A DNA stretch of 64,000 nucleotides from CAVWNR01 sp963756525 (GCA_963756525.1 CAVWNR010000006.1:1-64000), one strand, 5' to 3'; counted from the stretch's first letter, positions 53,250 through 63,628 are shown. Notes: generated by a model from the letters alone, not told the origin. A program made the numbers and translations.

Positions 53250-53554
53250 GCTAACGACAACAGTGACGCGACCGCCACCGTCACAGTTGAGGATCCGCTC
53301 ACGACGCGATCGGCATTACGCCGAGCGTCCCCGCATGTCGCATACGGTCGGAGCGCAGCGTGGGCCATGACTCGGCGGCTGTCTCATACCGCCTGGGCGT
53401 ACTGCCGTTCGCGGTCGGGCTTCGTGCGCGTCGGTGCGGAGTTGGACCGGGTTCCCAGCTGGAGGCGGGCCCATGCCGCCGACCGGCAACGGCGCGGTCA
53501 TATGGCCGGGGGTGGCATTGTTGGTCAACGACGGGGAGGACCCGGGGGTGGCCG
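53250..53554. other. Intergenic, no gene seen
   Basis: About 305 bp upstream of the LuxR gene with no convincing gene. It probably includes the LuxR promoter but I see no strong motif. Confidence 0.45.
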
Positions 53555-56320
53555 GTGGACGGGAGTGATCGGCGCGACGCTCGGCGCAGCGGTGCGGGCG
53601 GTGTGCTCGCCGGCCGCTCGGCTGAGATCGCGCGCCTGCTCGAGGCAGGGCAGCGTGTGGCGCGGGGGCGTGCTGAGCTGGTCGTCGTCTGTGGATCAGC
53701 CGGCATGGGCAAGACGACCCTCGTCGCGGCAGCGTTGGAGCGGATGCCTGAGTTTCGTCCGGTCGTGATCCGTGCGGATGAGAGCGAATCGCTTGTTGAG
53801 TACTGCGTGCTCAGTCAGCTCACTGCGACCTTGCCGAGCCGGCACGTCGAGAGCCTTCCGCTGTTGTCGGCGGGGCCGCCGCGCGGGGTGCCTGCGGTGT
53901 CGGTTGGCGCGGAGCTGGTTCGGGTGCTGGGTGATCTGGATCTCGGCGGGCCGCTGGTGTTCGTTGTGGAGGACGCGCACTGGCTCGACAGGGCTACGGC
54001 GCAGGCGCTGCAGTTCGCGGTGCGGCGCCTGGGTGTGGAGCACGCGCTGGTGGTGGTGACGACCCGCGGCGGGCGCCGGCCGGTGGACGTGGGCTGGACG
54101 CGGCTGGCCGAGTCACCGGGTCTGGGACACGCTGTCCGGCTCGGCCCGTTGACGGTGCCCGAGGTCGGCGAGCTGGCTGAGCTGGTGCGCGGCCGAACGT
54201 TGCCGCCCGCCGCCGTGGCGCGTCTACGCGATGAGACCGGCGGTCATCCGCTGCATGTCCGGCTCGTCGTGGAACAGTCCAGCTGGCAGGAGTTGGTGTC
54301 GACGACCGTGCGCCTGGCCGCGCCGGCGTCGCTGACCGACACGGTGCTGACGCGGCTGGCTACCTTGTCCGGACCGGCGCAAGACGTGGTCGTGGCGGTG
54401 GCGGTGCTCGGCGGCTCAGCGTCGGTGGCGGTGACCGCAGCGGTCAGCGCGGTCGGAGCGCTCGCCGCCGCGGTGGAGGAGGCGGTGGCCTCCGGTTTGC
54501 TGGTGGAGCGGGCGGTTGCGGGAGGTCGTCGTCTGGCGTTCGACCATCCGCTGCTGGCCGCCGCGGTGGTCGAGGGGGTGGGGGAAACCCGTCGGCGGAG
54601 GTTCCACCTCGCCGCTTCGCAGGTGCTGCGCGGTGACGCGGCGCTGGGTCACCGGCTGGCGGTGGCCGCCGGGCCGGACGACGTGCTCGCTGCTGATCTG
54701 GAGGCCGCGGCCTACCGGCTGGAGGCTGCCGGGGAGGTGGGGATGGCCGCCGCCCGGATGCTCGCCGCGGCCGAGGCGAGCCCGGGCTCGGAGGCGGCGG
54801 AGCAGCGTTTGCTGCTTGGCGTCGGCTTGCTGTTGACCGCCGGGGACATGATGCGGGCTACCGAGCTCGCACCCCAGGTCCGTCTGTGCCGGGCGAGCCC
54901 GCGTCGAGAGGTCGTGCTGGCTTTCCTGGCCGTGCACGCTGGCCGGTTCCAGGAAGCCGGCCAGCTGCTCAGGACAGCCCCGCACGATGCCCGGGCTCGC
55001 GGCGATGCCCGGGTGGAGGCCGCAGCGCACTTGACGCGACTCATCGTGGCGACCGCTGTCGGTGCCAGCGGCATCGAGGATGCGGACCAGGTATTGGCCA
55101 ATCCCGCTGCGCTGCCGGAGTGGCGTCGTCAGGCGCTGATGCTCGGCCCATTCAGCCTCGGGCTGGCCGGGCGAGCCCGTGATGGGTTGGCCCGACTCGA
55201 TGCCACCCGCGTGTCAGCGACCTCGCTCGACCAGGATCAGCTGCCGCTGGTTGCGGCGCGGGGCGCCCTGCGGCTGTGGAACGGCGAGGAGGAAGGCGCT
55301 CTGGTCGACCTGCGCGCCGTCGAGCTCGCCATCCGGCACGGCCGGTTTCTTGCCGGGTTCATCCCGTCCGCGTTGGCCTTGCTGGCCGAGGCCGAGCTCA
55401 GCTGCGGTTCCTGGGATGCGGCCGCGGCCGACGCCGGTCTGGCGCTCAGCGTCGCCGAGGGCGAAGGCGCATCTCTCGCGCTGTGCCGCGTTCACGCTGT
55501 AAATGCCCGGGTTCACGCCGAACGCGGCGACTGGAGCGCCGCGCAGAGCGCGGTGAATGCCAGCTTGCGGTGGGACACGGCGATCCCCTCGGCGGCGAAC
55601 CGGTTCTACGCCGCAACGGCTGGCGCGTACCTCGCTCGTGCCCGTGGCGACCCGCGTGCCATGCTGGCTGCCTTGGACGCGGCAGTGACCGGGGAGATCA
55701 CCTTCCGGGCCGGCGAGTTGCGCATTCTGCGCGCCGAAGCGCTGATGGGCCTGGGTCGCCTAGACGAGGCTGACCGGCTCACCGCAACGCTGACGAGCGC
55801 CGACGGCTCGATCGGCTGGCAAGCACGCCTGATCCAGGCCGGCGTCGCGCTCGCCAGATCCGACCTTCCCCGCGCGCGCCGCGAGATCGGCACACTCCTC
55901 GACGCGATTCCGCTCAGCCACCCGTTCCTGCGTGCACGGGTGCAGCTCGCACGGGCGGATCTGCTATCTGCTGGCGGGGACGGCGGCGGTCAAGCGGCTT
56001 TGCGCAGCGCGCAAGCGATCTTCGCTGGGCTCGGCGCGCGTCCGTGGGAAGAACGCTGTCAGCAGCTGCTCGCCCGACGCGGCGAGCGCGCCGCCCGGGC
56101 AATGCCTGTCGTGCGACTCACCGAACGGGAACGGCAGGTCGCGCACCTGGTCGCCCACGGAATGATGAACGCTGAAGTCGCCGCTCGTCTGTACGTCAGC
56201 GAGAAGACCGTCGAATTCCACCTCACGAACATCTATCTCAAGTTCGGGATCTCTTCGCGGCGCGCACTGACAAGACGACTGGCGGCCGCGCCGTCCCCGC
56301 TCGGCGTGCGCCAGACCTGA
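53555..56320 (+). CDS. Large ATP-binding LuxR regulator (LAL/MalT-like)
   Basis: 921 residues. The N-terminal STAND-type ATPase has Walker A CGSAGMGKTT near 45 and Walker B PLVFVVEDAHWLD near 135. A long alpha-helical TPR-like middle region follows. The C-terminal LuxR HTH is LTERERQVAHLVAHGMMNAEVAARLYVSEKTVEFHLTNIYLKFGI. LAL regulators often control secondary metabolism or nearby transport genes. GTG 53555 chosen; an upstream frame from 53360 lacks domain similarity. Target genes unknown; the divergently placed secreted-protein gene is convergent, not obviously in the same unit. Confidence 0.9.
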   Translation: MDGSDRRDARRSGAGGVLAGRSAEIARLLEAGQRVARGRAELVVVCGSAGMGKTTLVAAALERMPEFRPVVIRADESESLVEYCVLSQLTATLPSRHVESLPLLSAGPPRGVPAVSVGAELVRVLGDLDLGGPLVFVVEDAHWLDRATAQALQFAVRRLGVEHALVVVTTRGGRRPVDVGWTRLAESPGLGHAVRLGPLTVPEVGELAELVRGRTLPPAAVARLRDETGGHPLHVRLVVEQSSWQELVSTTVRLAAPASLTDTVLTRLATLSGPAQDVVVAVAVLGGSASVAVTAAVSAVGALAAAVEEAVASGLLVERAVAGGRRLAFDHPLLAAAVVEGVGETRRRRFHLAASQVLRGDAALGHRLAVAAGPDDVLAADLEAAAYRLEAAGEVGMAAARMLAAAEASPGSEAAEQRLLLGVGLLLTAGDMMRATELAPQVRLCRASPRREVVLAFLAVHAGRFQEAGQLLRTAPHDARARGDARVEAAAHLTRLIVATAVGASGIEDADQVLANPAALPEWRRQALMLGPFSLGLAGRARDGLARLDATRVSATSLDQDQLPLVAARGALRLWNGEEEGALVDLRAVELAIRHGRFLAGFIPSALALLAEAELSCGSWDAAAADAGLALSVAEGEGASLALCRVHAVNARVHAERGDWSAAQSAVNASLRWDTAIPSAANRFYAATAGAYLARARGDPRAMLAALDAAVTGEITFRAGELRILRAEALMGLGRLDEADRLTATLTSADGSIGWQARLIQAGVALARSDLPRARREIGTLLDAIPLSHPFLRARVQLARADLLSAGGDGGGQAALRSAQAIFAGLGARPWEERCQQLLARRGERAARAMPVVRLTERERQVAHLVAHGMMNAEVAARLYVSEKTVEFHLTNIYLKFGISSRRALTRRLAAAPSPLGVRQT

Positions 56321-56576
56321 CGTCCGGCGGCGTCGCCGACCTGCCCGCGTGCGGCCGGTCATTGCGGGCTTGACTTGCTGCATGCGGTCCCATTCACGTC
56401 CTTCGCTGTCAGTTGAGGCCTTGGGGCACGTTCTTACCGTGCCAGGACGAGGAATAGGCGCTGGTGTCGCCGCGGTGGTGATGACCGTGCCGGGAACGCG
56501 AACCGCGAGTGTCGCAGCGCAAGGCCGTGATCGCCGGCATGGCGCCCTGGACCGCGGGCTCGCCGCGCGCCGCGGT

Positions 56577-59500
56577 TCAGGTGGTGGCAGCGGCTTGGGC
56601 GTTGGGCAGAGTTGGCGGGTTCCAGGCGATGGAGACGCCGCTGAACTGGGCGAGCGGGGTGCAGGCGACGCTGCCGGGCGGGTTGTAGGTGGTGCGGATC
56701 CATTGGGCCGGGTATTGGAATCCGCCGTTGGTGGTGGTGGCGAATAGCGGGTTGGAGAAGTCGGTGGTGGGTACTCGGGTGGACCCGGCAGGATCGTTGT
56801 AGAAGTTGTTGACTTTGATGCTGGCGTAGGTCCAGTTGTCGACGACGTAGGTCAGGTTGGTGGTGTTGACGTAGGTCGGGGCGAGCAGCTGGTTGCCGGG
56901 CGGCGCGCCGGCCCACAGCGCCGGGCCTTCTCCCTGGCCGAGTCCGGAGCACCGGTAGTTTGCCAGGTTGTCCGCCGGCATGTTGTCAGGGAAGTCCGGC
57001 ATCAGGGCGTACATCCCCCAGGCAGCGGGCAGGATGGCGCTGTAGCTCTGGCTGACGGCGTTCGCGTTGAGCGCTTGAACCGCGGCAATGGTGGTGGTGT
57101 TGTCCCACGTCCACCCGTAGTTAGCAGCGTTCTTCTGGTGGGTCTTGTCGTAGATGGTGGCCATTTTGCCGGGGTCGGCGAGCAGGATGTCTTCCAGCCG
57201 GAGGATGACGTCGTCGTAGGCCTGGTCTTGCTGGCTGATCTGGGTGTCGAGCTGGTTGACATCCCCGCGCAGCACGCCGAGGGAGTCGCCGTTCGCGGAC
57301 GACGGGGTCACGTCTTGAACGAACTCTCCGATCGCCGACATCAGGCCGAGTGCGGTGCCGAATTCACCGAGCCCGGCCGCGAAGGCGATCGCGCCGGCAA
57401 TGCTGGTCACCTCGGTGAATACGTACACCCAGTCGAAGCTCGTCGTCGTTGACGGCGGCTTGAGACTGTTCAGGATCTTCTGGTAAGTGCTGGTGACGTC
57501 GACGTACTGGCTGTTGCTCTTGTTGAAGGGTTGCTGAAGGTCCGCGATGATGTGCTGGACGGAGTCGACCCAGTTGAACTCGTTGTATAACTGCTGCTGC
57601 ACGTCGCTGAACTGCGTTCCGCAGATGTCGACCCCGCTGGTGCAGGTGAACTTCGACTCCCGATCGGCGAAGCTGAGCCAGTCGCCGTCGTAGGTGTTGT
57701 CGACGTACTTGGTGCGGATGTCGTCGTCTTGGAATCCGAGCTGGTGGGTGATGTAGGCGATCGCCGGGTCACCGACGTACTTCCATGGCGTCTTGTCCTG
57801 GTAGACGATCGAGAACAGGTCCAGGTTGGCCAGGGTCGGGGTCGAGTTGGAGCTGTCCCTTGTGCTGAACGGGTCGCCGGTGCGTGGGGTGAGCAGCCAG
57901 TCCCGGCCGCGGCTGAGCACGGTGCGCAGCCGCCCGGACTGTGTCACGCCGGGTTGCAGGGCGATTTTGGCGCTGGACTCCGCCGCGGTGCCGTGCCACG
58001 GCAGGTTGTTGGCGACCCCGACCAGCGCGTAGGGAGTGCCGTTGGTGAAGGCGTCGAGGAACAGTTCCGGCGTCCCGCCGTAATGGTCGATGAACGGCAG
58101 GATGTTCGAGCTGCTCGGCGCAAGCTTGCCGGTGCCGACGCTTTGCAGCAGCACGATGTCCTGGTCGTCGTCGGAGTAGGAGTACACCACGGTGCGGCCC
58201 ACGTGCGTAGAGGTGGCCACGTTGTTCTGCTGGAATGCCACCACCAGCTGGTCGATGCTGGTCACGGTCTGATGGCTGATCGGAGTCAGGGTGGTGCGGT
58301 CGAGGATCACCAGGTTCATCCCGTTAGCGCCGGCCGCCGGGGCGAAGCTCTGCCCACCCACCTTGATCACACATGCGGTCGGGCCGCCGCTGGCGCACGT
58401 GTCGACCTGCACGTACTGGTCACGCCCGGCGACGATCGTGTAGTCGAACGGGCTGAGCGGGTCGGCGCTGGTGGCCTGGGTCAGGTACCCGGTGATCCGC
58501 CCCTCGCTGCTTCTGCTCTGCACCGCGGTGCTGCGCCAGGCCTGCCCGACGGTCATCCCCGGCACGCCGGCGAAGCTGAACGACCCGATCGGTGCGGCGC
58601 CGCTGAGCCGCACCCATCCCCCGCTCACCGTGGGTGGCAGGTTGTTGTTGTAGCAGTTATGAACCTCACCGGACCAGCAGGCGTTGTTGGTGAATTGCCA
58701 GTATCCGGGCCAGCCGCCACCGAGGTAGCTCAGCGCCGTGTTCAGGGTGTTGAGGTCGGACGGGTTTATCACCGGGCTGGTTGAGGGATGCGTCACGAAC
58801 ACCAGGTCCGTGCTCGGCAGCGTCTTGAGGAAAGTGCTCAGCCGGGTCAGCTCCGAACTCGAGGTCCCGAAACCCTGCTGGTAGGTGACCTGGGTGTCCG
58901 GTTCCAGCGTGAGCCGCTGCAGCACGACGACCTTGATGTCCCCGCTCGGCGCGTACCGTTGATCGCCGACCACTACCGCCGGCGGGTTGCTGCTGGTGTC
59001 CATCGAGTTCAGCGGCACCAGCGGGTCGGCGTAGGTCGCGGCGACGCCCAGCGTTGTGCTGCCGGCCTGGGCGCCGGAGCCCACTGTCACCTGCACTCGA
59101 TAGATCCCGGGGACGTCGGGCACGAAACCGATCCGCGTCCCGGATCCGCCGCCCAGCACCGCGTGACTGCGCGCCGGCCGTCTGACCAGCCGCCAGCTCA
59201 CCGCCCGGCTGCCATACCGGCTGGCGGGGAACCGCGAGGACGCCGCGTCCAGGACCACCCGCTGCCCGACGTGCGCGCCGTCGCGCGACGCGCCCACGGC
59301 CTGCACGCCGGGGATCGCCCGACGGCGGTCCAGGGTGAACGACCGGGTCAGTGTCTGCGCGCGGCCGTCGGTCATCACCACCGTGAGCTTCACGGTGTTG
59401 CGTCCCGAGTGCAGGAAATCGGCGGCGGACAGCCCAACCGTGCCGTTCCCGCTCTGCCAGCGCCGCGGGATCAACGCCGCGGTGACATCGCGGCCGTTGA

Positions 59501-60065
59501 TCCAGATCGACACGCTGTGCAGCCCGGACTGTGGCAGCCGTAGCCTCGGCGCGGGAACCGTCCCGGGAGCGGACGGCGGAACGGTGAGATCGATCAACCC
59601 GCCGCCCGGGTAGGTGACGACGAAGCTCGACACGGCGTTGACGGCCGGCGGGACGCCGGGCTTCGTCCCGTCGATCCGCAACGTGTTCAAGCCGGGGCGC
59701 AAACCGTCAGCGGCGTCCAAGACCCCAACCAGCCGGTCACCCGACACACGCAAACCCCGCACGGGGGATCCGTTCAGCCGGGTCGAGGTAACGGTCACGC
59801 CGCGCGCGAAGACGGCGAGCAGCGGCACCCGGGCGGCCCGCGCGGCGGCCACATCGCGCCGCGGCACGGACATGCCCGAGGCCGGGGCCACGATGCTGAT
59901 GCCGCCGCGCGCGGATCGGGCCGCAGGAGCCGGCTCGGCGCGCACACCCGGCGCCACCAGGAGCGACGCGACGACCGCAGCCACCACACCGGCAACCAGC
60001 GGACAGCATCGACGCAGCGCGGCACGTCGCGGCCGGGTAGGCCGGCCAACCTCAGAAAGCGGCAT
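56577..60065 (-). CDS. Large secreted protein of unknown function
   Basis: 1162 residues from ATG 60065. A long signal peptide (RRCCPLVAGVVAAVVASLLVAPGVRA) precedes a region with Ig-like or PKD-like beta domains (LNGSPVRGLRVSGDRLVGVLD; IPGVQAVGASRDGAHVGQRVVLDAASSRF; YRVQVTVGSG). After about residue 360 comes a large unknown region with aromatic and Asn-rich stretches, including QLDTQISQQDQAYDDVILRLEDILL, a helical part. Few Cys. The C-terminus is beta-rich (YASIKVNNFYNDPAG). No enzyme motif seen. Probably surface exposed or released. Confidence 0.85.
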   Translation of the reverse strand: MPLSEVGRPTRPRRAALRRCCPLVAGVVAAVVASLLVAPGVRAEPAPAARSARGGISIVAPASGMSVPRRDVAAARAARVPLLAVFARGVTVTSTRLNGSPVRGLRVSGDRLVGVLDAADGLRPGLNTLRIDGTKPGVPPAVNAVSSFVVTYPGGGLIDLTVPPSAPGTVPAPRLRLPQSGLHSVSIWINGRDVTAALIPRRWQSGNGTVGLSAADFLHSGRNTVKLTVVMTDGRAQTLTRSFTLDRRRAIPGVQAVGASRDGAHVGQRVVLDAASSRFPASRYGSRAVSWRLVRRPARSHAVLGGGSGTRIGFVPDVPGIYRVQVTVGSGAQAGSTTLGVAATYADPLVPLNSMDTSSNPPAVVVGDQRYAPSGDIKVVVLQRLTLEPDTQVTYQQGFGTSSSELTRLSTFLKTLPSTDLVFVTHPSTSPVINPSDLNTLNTALSYLGGGWPGYWQFTNNACWSGEVHNCYNNNLPPTVSGGWVRLSGAAPIGSFSFAGVPGMTVGQAWRSTAVQSRSSEGRITGYLTQATSADPLSPFDYTIVAGRDQYVQVDTCASGGPTACVIKVGGQSFAPAAGANGMNLVILDRTTLTPISHQTVTSIDQLVVAFQQNNVATSTHVGRTVVYSYSDDDQDIVLLQSVGTGKLAPSSSNILPFIDHYGGTPELFLDAFTNGTPYALVGVANNLPWHGTAAESSAKIALQPGVTQSGRLRTVLSRGRDWLLTPRTGDPFSTRDSSNSTPTLANLDLFSIVYQDKTPWKYVGDPAIAYITHQLGFQDDDIRTKYVDNTYDGDWLSFADRESKFTCTSGVDICGTQFSDVQQQLYNEFNWVDSVQHIIADLQQPFNKSNSQYVDVTSTYQKILNSLKPPSTTTSFDWVYVFTEVTSIAGAIAFAAGLGEFGTALGLMSAIGEFVQDVTPSSANGDSLGVLRGDVNQLDTQISQQDQAYDDVILRLEDILLADPGKMATIYDKTHQKNAANYGWTWDNTTTIAAVQALNANAVSQSYSAILPAAWGMYALMPDFPDNMPADNLANYRCSGLGQGEGPALWAGAPPGNQLLAPTYVNTTNLTYVVDNWTYASIKVNNFYNDPAGSTRVPTTDFSNPLFATTTNGGFQYPAQWIRTTYNPPGSVACTPLAQFSGVSIAWNPPTLPNAQAAATT

Positions 60066-60186
60066 GACTATCCCTTCCGTCCGCACCCTCGTGTTCAGGC
60101 TGTCATCCGGCAGCCCTCGCCCGCCCCGACCTGCCCACCGCAAACCGGTGCGCTCACTCAGTCTCGCCGCGCCAACCGCCGCTGTC

Positions 60187-60205
60187 CCTAGGGACCGTCC
60201 CTAGG
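60187..60205. promoter_or_regulatory. 19-bp inverted repeat upstream of the secreted-protein gene
   Basis: CCTAGGGA and TCCCTAGG separated by CCG form perfect 8-bp arms, 122 bp upstream of the secreted-protein start and just before the decayed MFS gene. It resembles a TetR-type operator; no TetR gene is nearby. Confidence 0.5.
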
Positions 60206-60209
60206 AACC

Positions 60210-60580
60210 GTGGCTGACCAGCCCCGACCCGTGGCGGTGATCTCTCCAAAGGTGGCCACGCCCAGGCCGGACAGCAGCCACATGCCCACCGTGAGCCGGT
60301 GGGGCTCTGCCCACGCACCATCTGCATCTACTGCGGTGGGTAGGCGATCGCCCCGGACATCGCGAACCCGGCAACGAACCCGATCAGGGGGTATCGCGCA
60401 GTGAACACTCGGCGCTGGAGCATCCGCAGCGGCAGCACCGGCTCACTGGCGCGCCGCTCGACCGCAGCGAACAACCCCAATCAACACCACGGCCAGCACG
60501 GCAAGGAAGTAGCAAGGAAGTAGGTCTGCCATGACGACCAGGGATAGGACGTCGCGCCCAGCGTGGTGAGCAGGAGCTCA
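60210..60580 (-). pseudogene. Remnant of an MFS drug-efflux gene (EmrB/QacA type)
   Basis: On the minus strand, LLTTLGATSYPWSSWQTYF... then AAVERRASEPVLPLRMLQRRVFTARYPLIGFVAGFAMSGAIAYPP and, after a stop and frame change, LTVGMWLLSGLGVATFG. The phrase EPVLPLRMLQRRVFT is characteristic of DHA2-family exporters. Multiple breaks show true decay. Confidence 0.65.
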
Positions 60581-60806
60581 ATTTACGCGGTTCATCCAGA
60601 GCGAATCTTGCGGATTCAGAAGGTTAGGCCTCGCGGCTGCCGGCGTCTCTTTGTAGCGACGGTGCTGGTAGCGGTGTCGGGCTTAGGCAATGAGCCGGTC
60701 GCCGAGATTGGCTGAACACTCCAGGGCGTTGACACCCGGTGAAACGAGGAGGAGCGGCGACGCGAGGTGGTCAGGCGGCGCACATTGCTGCGATTGTCCA
60801 AACGGT

Positions 60807-61013
60807 ATGAAAGCCGACCATCTGCAAGCAGCTATTGTCAGGGTCACCGTCGACAGTAGGCCTGTGGTCACCCGAGCGTTCGGCATGTCGATGACCGGTG
60901 TGCCGGCGACCACGGCGATGCACTTTCGCAACGGTTCGGTCGGCTTCTCCTACCTGACCACGTTGCTGATGAGGTTTGTGGACCAGCACAAGGTCAGGCT
61001 CAGCGACAAGGTT
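60807..61013 (+). pseudogene. Serine-hydrolase-like (beta-lactamase fold) gene, 5' part cut by IS21
   Basis: Reads MKADHLQAAIVRVTVDSRPVVTRAFGMSMTGVPATTAMHFRNGSVGFSYLTTLLMRFVDQHKVRLSDKV up to the IS insertion. The N-terminal signal region is not clear upstream. At the position of the catalytic S-x-x-K box the sequence is GSVGF, so the lysine is absent. The gene resumes at 63705. Confidence 0.8.
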
Positions 61014-61141
61014 TGTCCGTGGCCATGAGAAAGTCCCCAGTGGTGGCCAGGTTTAGGTCCCCGGTTTTGGCCAGGTAGAAGTCCCCGTTTCTCGCGTGTC
61101 CTGTCCACGGTGTGGGCCGCTGCGCGGTGAGGGTGTCGGTG

Positions 61142-62653
61142 CCAACCAGATCATCGATCACCGGGCAGGGGACACCAATGATGAACGCGAGGGAACGGAT
61201 GGATGTGATCGCGGCCTACCGGGAGGTGGGTAGCTACCGGGGTGCGGCGGAGGTATGCGGCACCACACATAAGACGGTGAAGCGGATCGTCGAGCGGCAC
61301 AACGCCGGCGGTGCAGCGCCGGCGCGCAAGGACCGGGGGCATAACTACGACGAGGTGGAGAAGCTGGTCGGGGAGCGGGTGAGGAAGACGAGCGGACGGA
61401 TCTCGGCGAAGCGGCTGCTGCCCGCGGCACGTGCGGGCGGGTATGAGGGGTCGGCGCGGAACTTCCGCCGGCTGGTGGCGACGGTGAAACGGCAGTGGCG
61501 GCAGGGTCATCATCGTGGCCGCCGTCCGGCGGTGTGGACGCCCGGGGACACGTTGGTCATCGACTGGGGGGTGGAGAACGGGCTGCACGTGTTCTGCGCG
61601 GTGCTGGCGTGGTCGAGGTTCCGGTTCGTGCGCTTCGCCGCCGATGAGAAAGCGGCCACCACGATGGCGTTGCTCGCCGAGTGCTTCGAGGTGCTGGGCG
61701 GGGTTCCGCGCATGGTGCTCGCTGACCGGATGGGCTGCCTGAAGGCCGGTGTGGTGGCCAACGTCGTCGTGCCGACGGCGAACTACGTACGCTTCGCGAC
61801 CCATTACGGTTTCCGGCCTGACTTTTGTGAGGCCCACGATCCTGAGTCGAAGGGGATCGTCGAGGCGCTTGTCGGGTACGCGAAACGCGACCTGATGGTG
61901 CCGCAGGAACCCGCCGTGACCGACCTGGCCGCCGCGAACGGCATGGCGGTGCGGTGGTGCGCCGAGGTCAACGCGGTGGTGCAGTCGCAGATCTGCGCGG
62001 TCCCCGCGCAGCGGCTGGACGCCGAGCGGAAGCTGCTCGGCGGGTTGCCGTCGCTGCGCTGCGAGATCGGCGCCAGGCCGATCAGCCGCAAGGTCGACAA
62101 GCTGTCGTGTGTGCGGTTCGGCTCGGCTCGCTACTCGGTGCCGAACCGGCTCATCGGCGCGAGTGTGCTGATCAGCGTGCTCGCCGAGCGGGTACAGGTG
62201 CTCGAGGTGTTCACCGGCGAACTCGTCGCCGAGCACGCCCTGGTCGCGCCGGGTGAGACCAGCATCCTCGACGAGCACTATGGCAGCAGCCGGCCGGACA
62301 AGCCGCGGCGCGCGCCGCGGGCCAAGACCGCGCAGGAGAAGCGGTTCCTGTCCCTTGGTGAGGTCGCCGCGTCCTTCCTGACCGGCGCCGCCGCAGCCGG
62401 GGTGGCGAACCTGGCCAGGGAGATCGGCGAGATCCTCACCCTGCAGGCCGCGCACGGCGACACGGCGCTGCTCGCCGCGCTAGAGCGTGCGGTCCAGTTC
62501 CGCCGCTGGCGCGCCGATGACGTGCGCTCGATCCTGGCCGCCGCCGGTGCCGCACCCAGCCCACGGCAGGCGGGGCAGGCGCTGGTACTGACCCTGCCCA
62601 GCGTGCCGACCCGCCCGCTGAGCGACTACAAGATCGGCGGCGACCCGTCATGA
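61142..62653 (+). CDS. istA: IstA transposase of IS21 family
   Basis: About 500 residues. N-terminal HTH (MNARERMDVIAAYREVGSYRGAAEVCGTTHKTVKRIVERH) and a DDE integrase core: TLVIDWGVENGLHVFCAVLAWSRFRFV (first Asp), MVLADRMGCLKAGV (second Asp) and FCEAHDPESKGIVEALVGYAKRD (Glu). IstA cuts and joins the IS ends. The exact start is uncertain; ATG 61181 (MNAREERM-like start) or an upstream GTG are possible. Overlaps istB by 4 bp. Confidence 0.92.
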   Translation, partial: PTRSSITGQGTPMMNARERMDVIAAYREVGSYRGAAEVCGTTHKTVKRIVERHNAGGAAPARKDRGHNYDEVEKLVGERVRKTSGRISAKRLLPAARAGGYEGSARNFRRLVATVKRQWRQGHHRGRRPAVWTPGDTLVIDWGVENGLHVFCAVLAWSRFRFVRFAADEKAATTMALLAECFEVLGGVPRMVLADRMGCLKAGVVANVVVPTANYVRFATHYGFRPDFCEAHDPESKGIVEALVGYAKRDLMVPQEPAVTDLAAANGMAVRWCAEVNAVVQSQICAVPAQRLDAERKLLGGLPSLRCEIGARPISRKVDKLSCVRFGSARYSVPNRLIGASVLISVLAERVQVLEVFTGELVAEHALVAPGETSILDEHYGSSRPDKPRRAPRAKTAQEKRFLSLGEVAASFLTGAAAAGVANLAREIGEILTLQAAHGDTALLAALERAVQFRRWRADDVRSILAAAGAAPSPRQAGQALVLTLPSVPTRPLSDYKIGGDPS

Positions 62654-63431
62654 GCACCACCACCCCGCCGCCGCTGCCGGGCGATCTCAACGACGGGCTG
62701 AGACGGTTGAAGATGGCCGCGATGCGCCGCCTCGCCCCCGAACTGCTGATCACCGCGAAGACGCAGCGGTGGACCCCGAGGAGTTCCTGCGCACCCTCGT
62801 CGAGGCCGAGATCACCGCCCGCGACGACTCCAACGCCCGCACCCGCATGCGCCTCGCGGCGTTCCCCGTGGTGAAGACCCTCGACCAGTTCGACGTCGCC
62901 GCGTCCTCGATCCACAAGGCGACCTTCGACTACCTCGCCAGCCTGGAATGGATCCGGGCCGCGGAGAACACTTGCCTGATCGGGCCGGCCGGCACCGGCA
63001 AAAGCCACGTCCTGGTGGCCATGGGTGTCGCCGCGGTCCAGGCCGGGCACCGGGTGCGGTACTTCACCGCCGCCGAGCTCGTCGAAACCCTCTACCGCGC
63101 CCTGGCCGACAACTCGGTCGGGCGGGTCATCGAAACCCTGCTGCGCAACGACCTCATCCTCTGCGACGAACTCGGCTTCGCACCGCTGGACGACACCGGC
63201 GCGCAACTGCTGTTCCGGTTCGTCGCCGCCGCCTACGAACGCCGCGCGCTGGGCATTGGCTCACACTGGCCGTTCGAATCCTGGGGACGGTTCCTGCCCG
63301 AACACACCACCGCGGTCAGCCTGCTCGACCGGCTGCTACACCACTGCCACGTCGTCATCACCGACGGCGACAGCTACCGGATGAAACAGGCCCGCGCCCG
63401 CACCGCCATCGAAGCCACGCCGGTCCGATGA
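62650..63431 (+). pseudogene. istB: IstB helper ATPase of IS21, one-base frameshift
   Basis: About 260 residues in two frames. It starts MSTTTPPPLPGDLNDGLRRLKMAAMRRLAPELLITAKTQRW, then continues from DPEEFLRTLVEAEITARDDSN in another frame; one missing G after 62772 (TGG-ACC instead of TGG-GAC) explains it. Walker A GPAGTGKSH, Walker B LILCDELGFAPLD. IstB is the AAA+ partner that recruits target DNA. The lesion may be a sequencing error. Confidence 0.88.
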
Positions 63432-63628
63432 CCCAACAGCGCGAATATCGTTACAGCCCGGCGACCCGGGCCTGGCCCTGCCCAGACCACCCGCACTGCC
63501 TACTCCGCCGCTGCGACCGGTGGCTCTGCAACCGCACCTTCCACTGCCCAACCAACCAACGCGGACAACCCCGCCGCTACTGCACACCAGCCTGCCGAGT
63601 CGCCGAACACCGCCGACTCCAGACCTGA
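63428..63628 (+). CDS. Cys/His-rich small passenger ORF of the IS21 element
   Basis: 66 residues from ATG 63428, overlapping the istB stop by 4 bp (ATGA). Sequence has many Cys/His: WPCPDHPHCLLRRCDRWLC, HCPTN and YCTPACRVAEHRRLQT. The ending resembles small zinc ribbons. Not a usual IS21 component. Overlap and clean frame suggest that it is translated. Confidence 0.6.
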   Translation: MTQQREYRYSPATRAWPCPDHPHCLLRRCDRWLCNRTFHCPTNQRGQPRRYCTPACRVAEHRRLQT

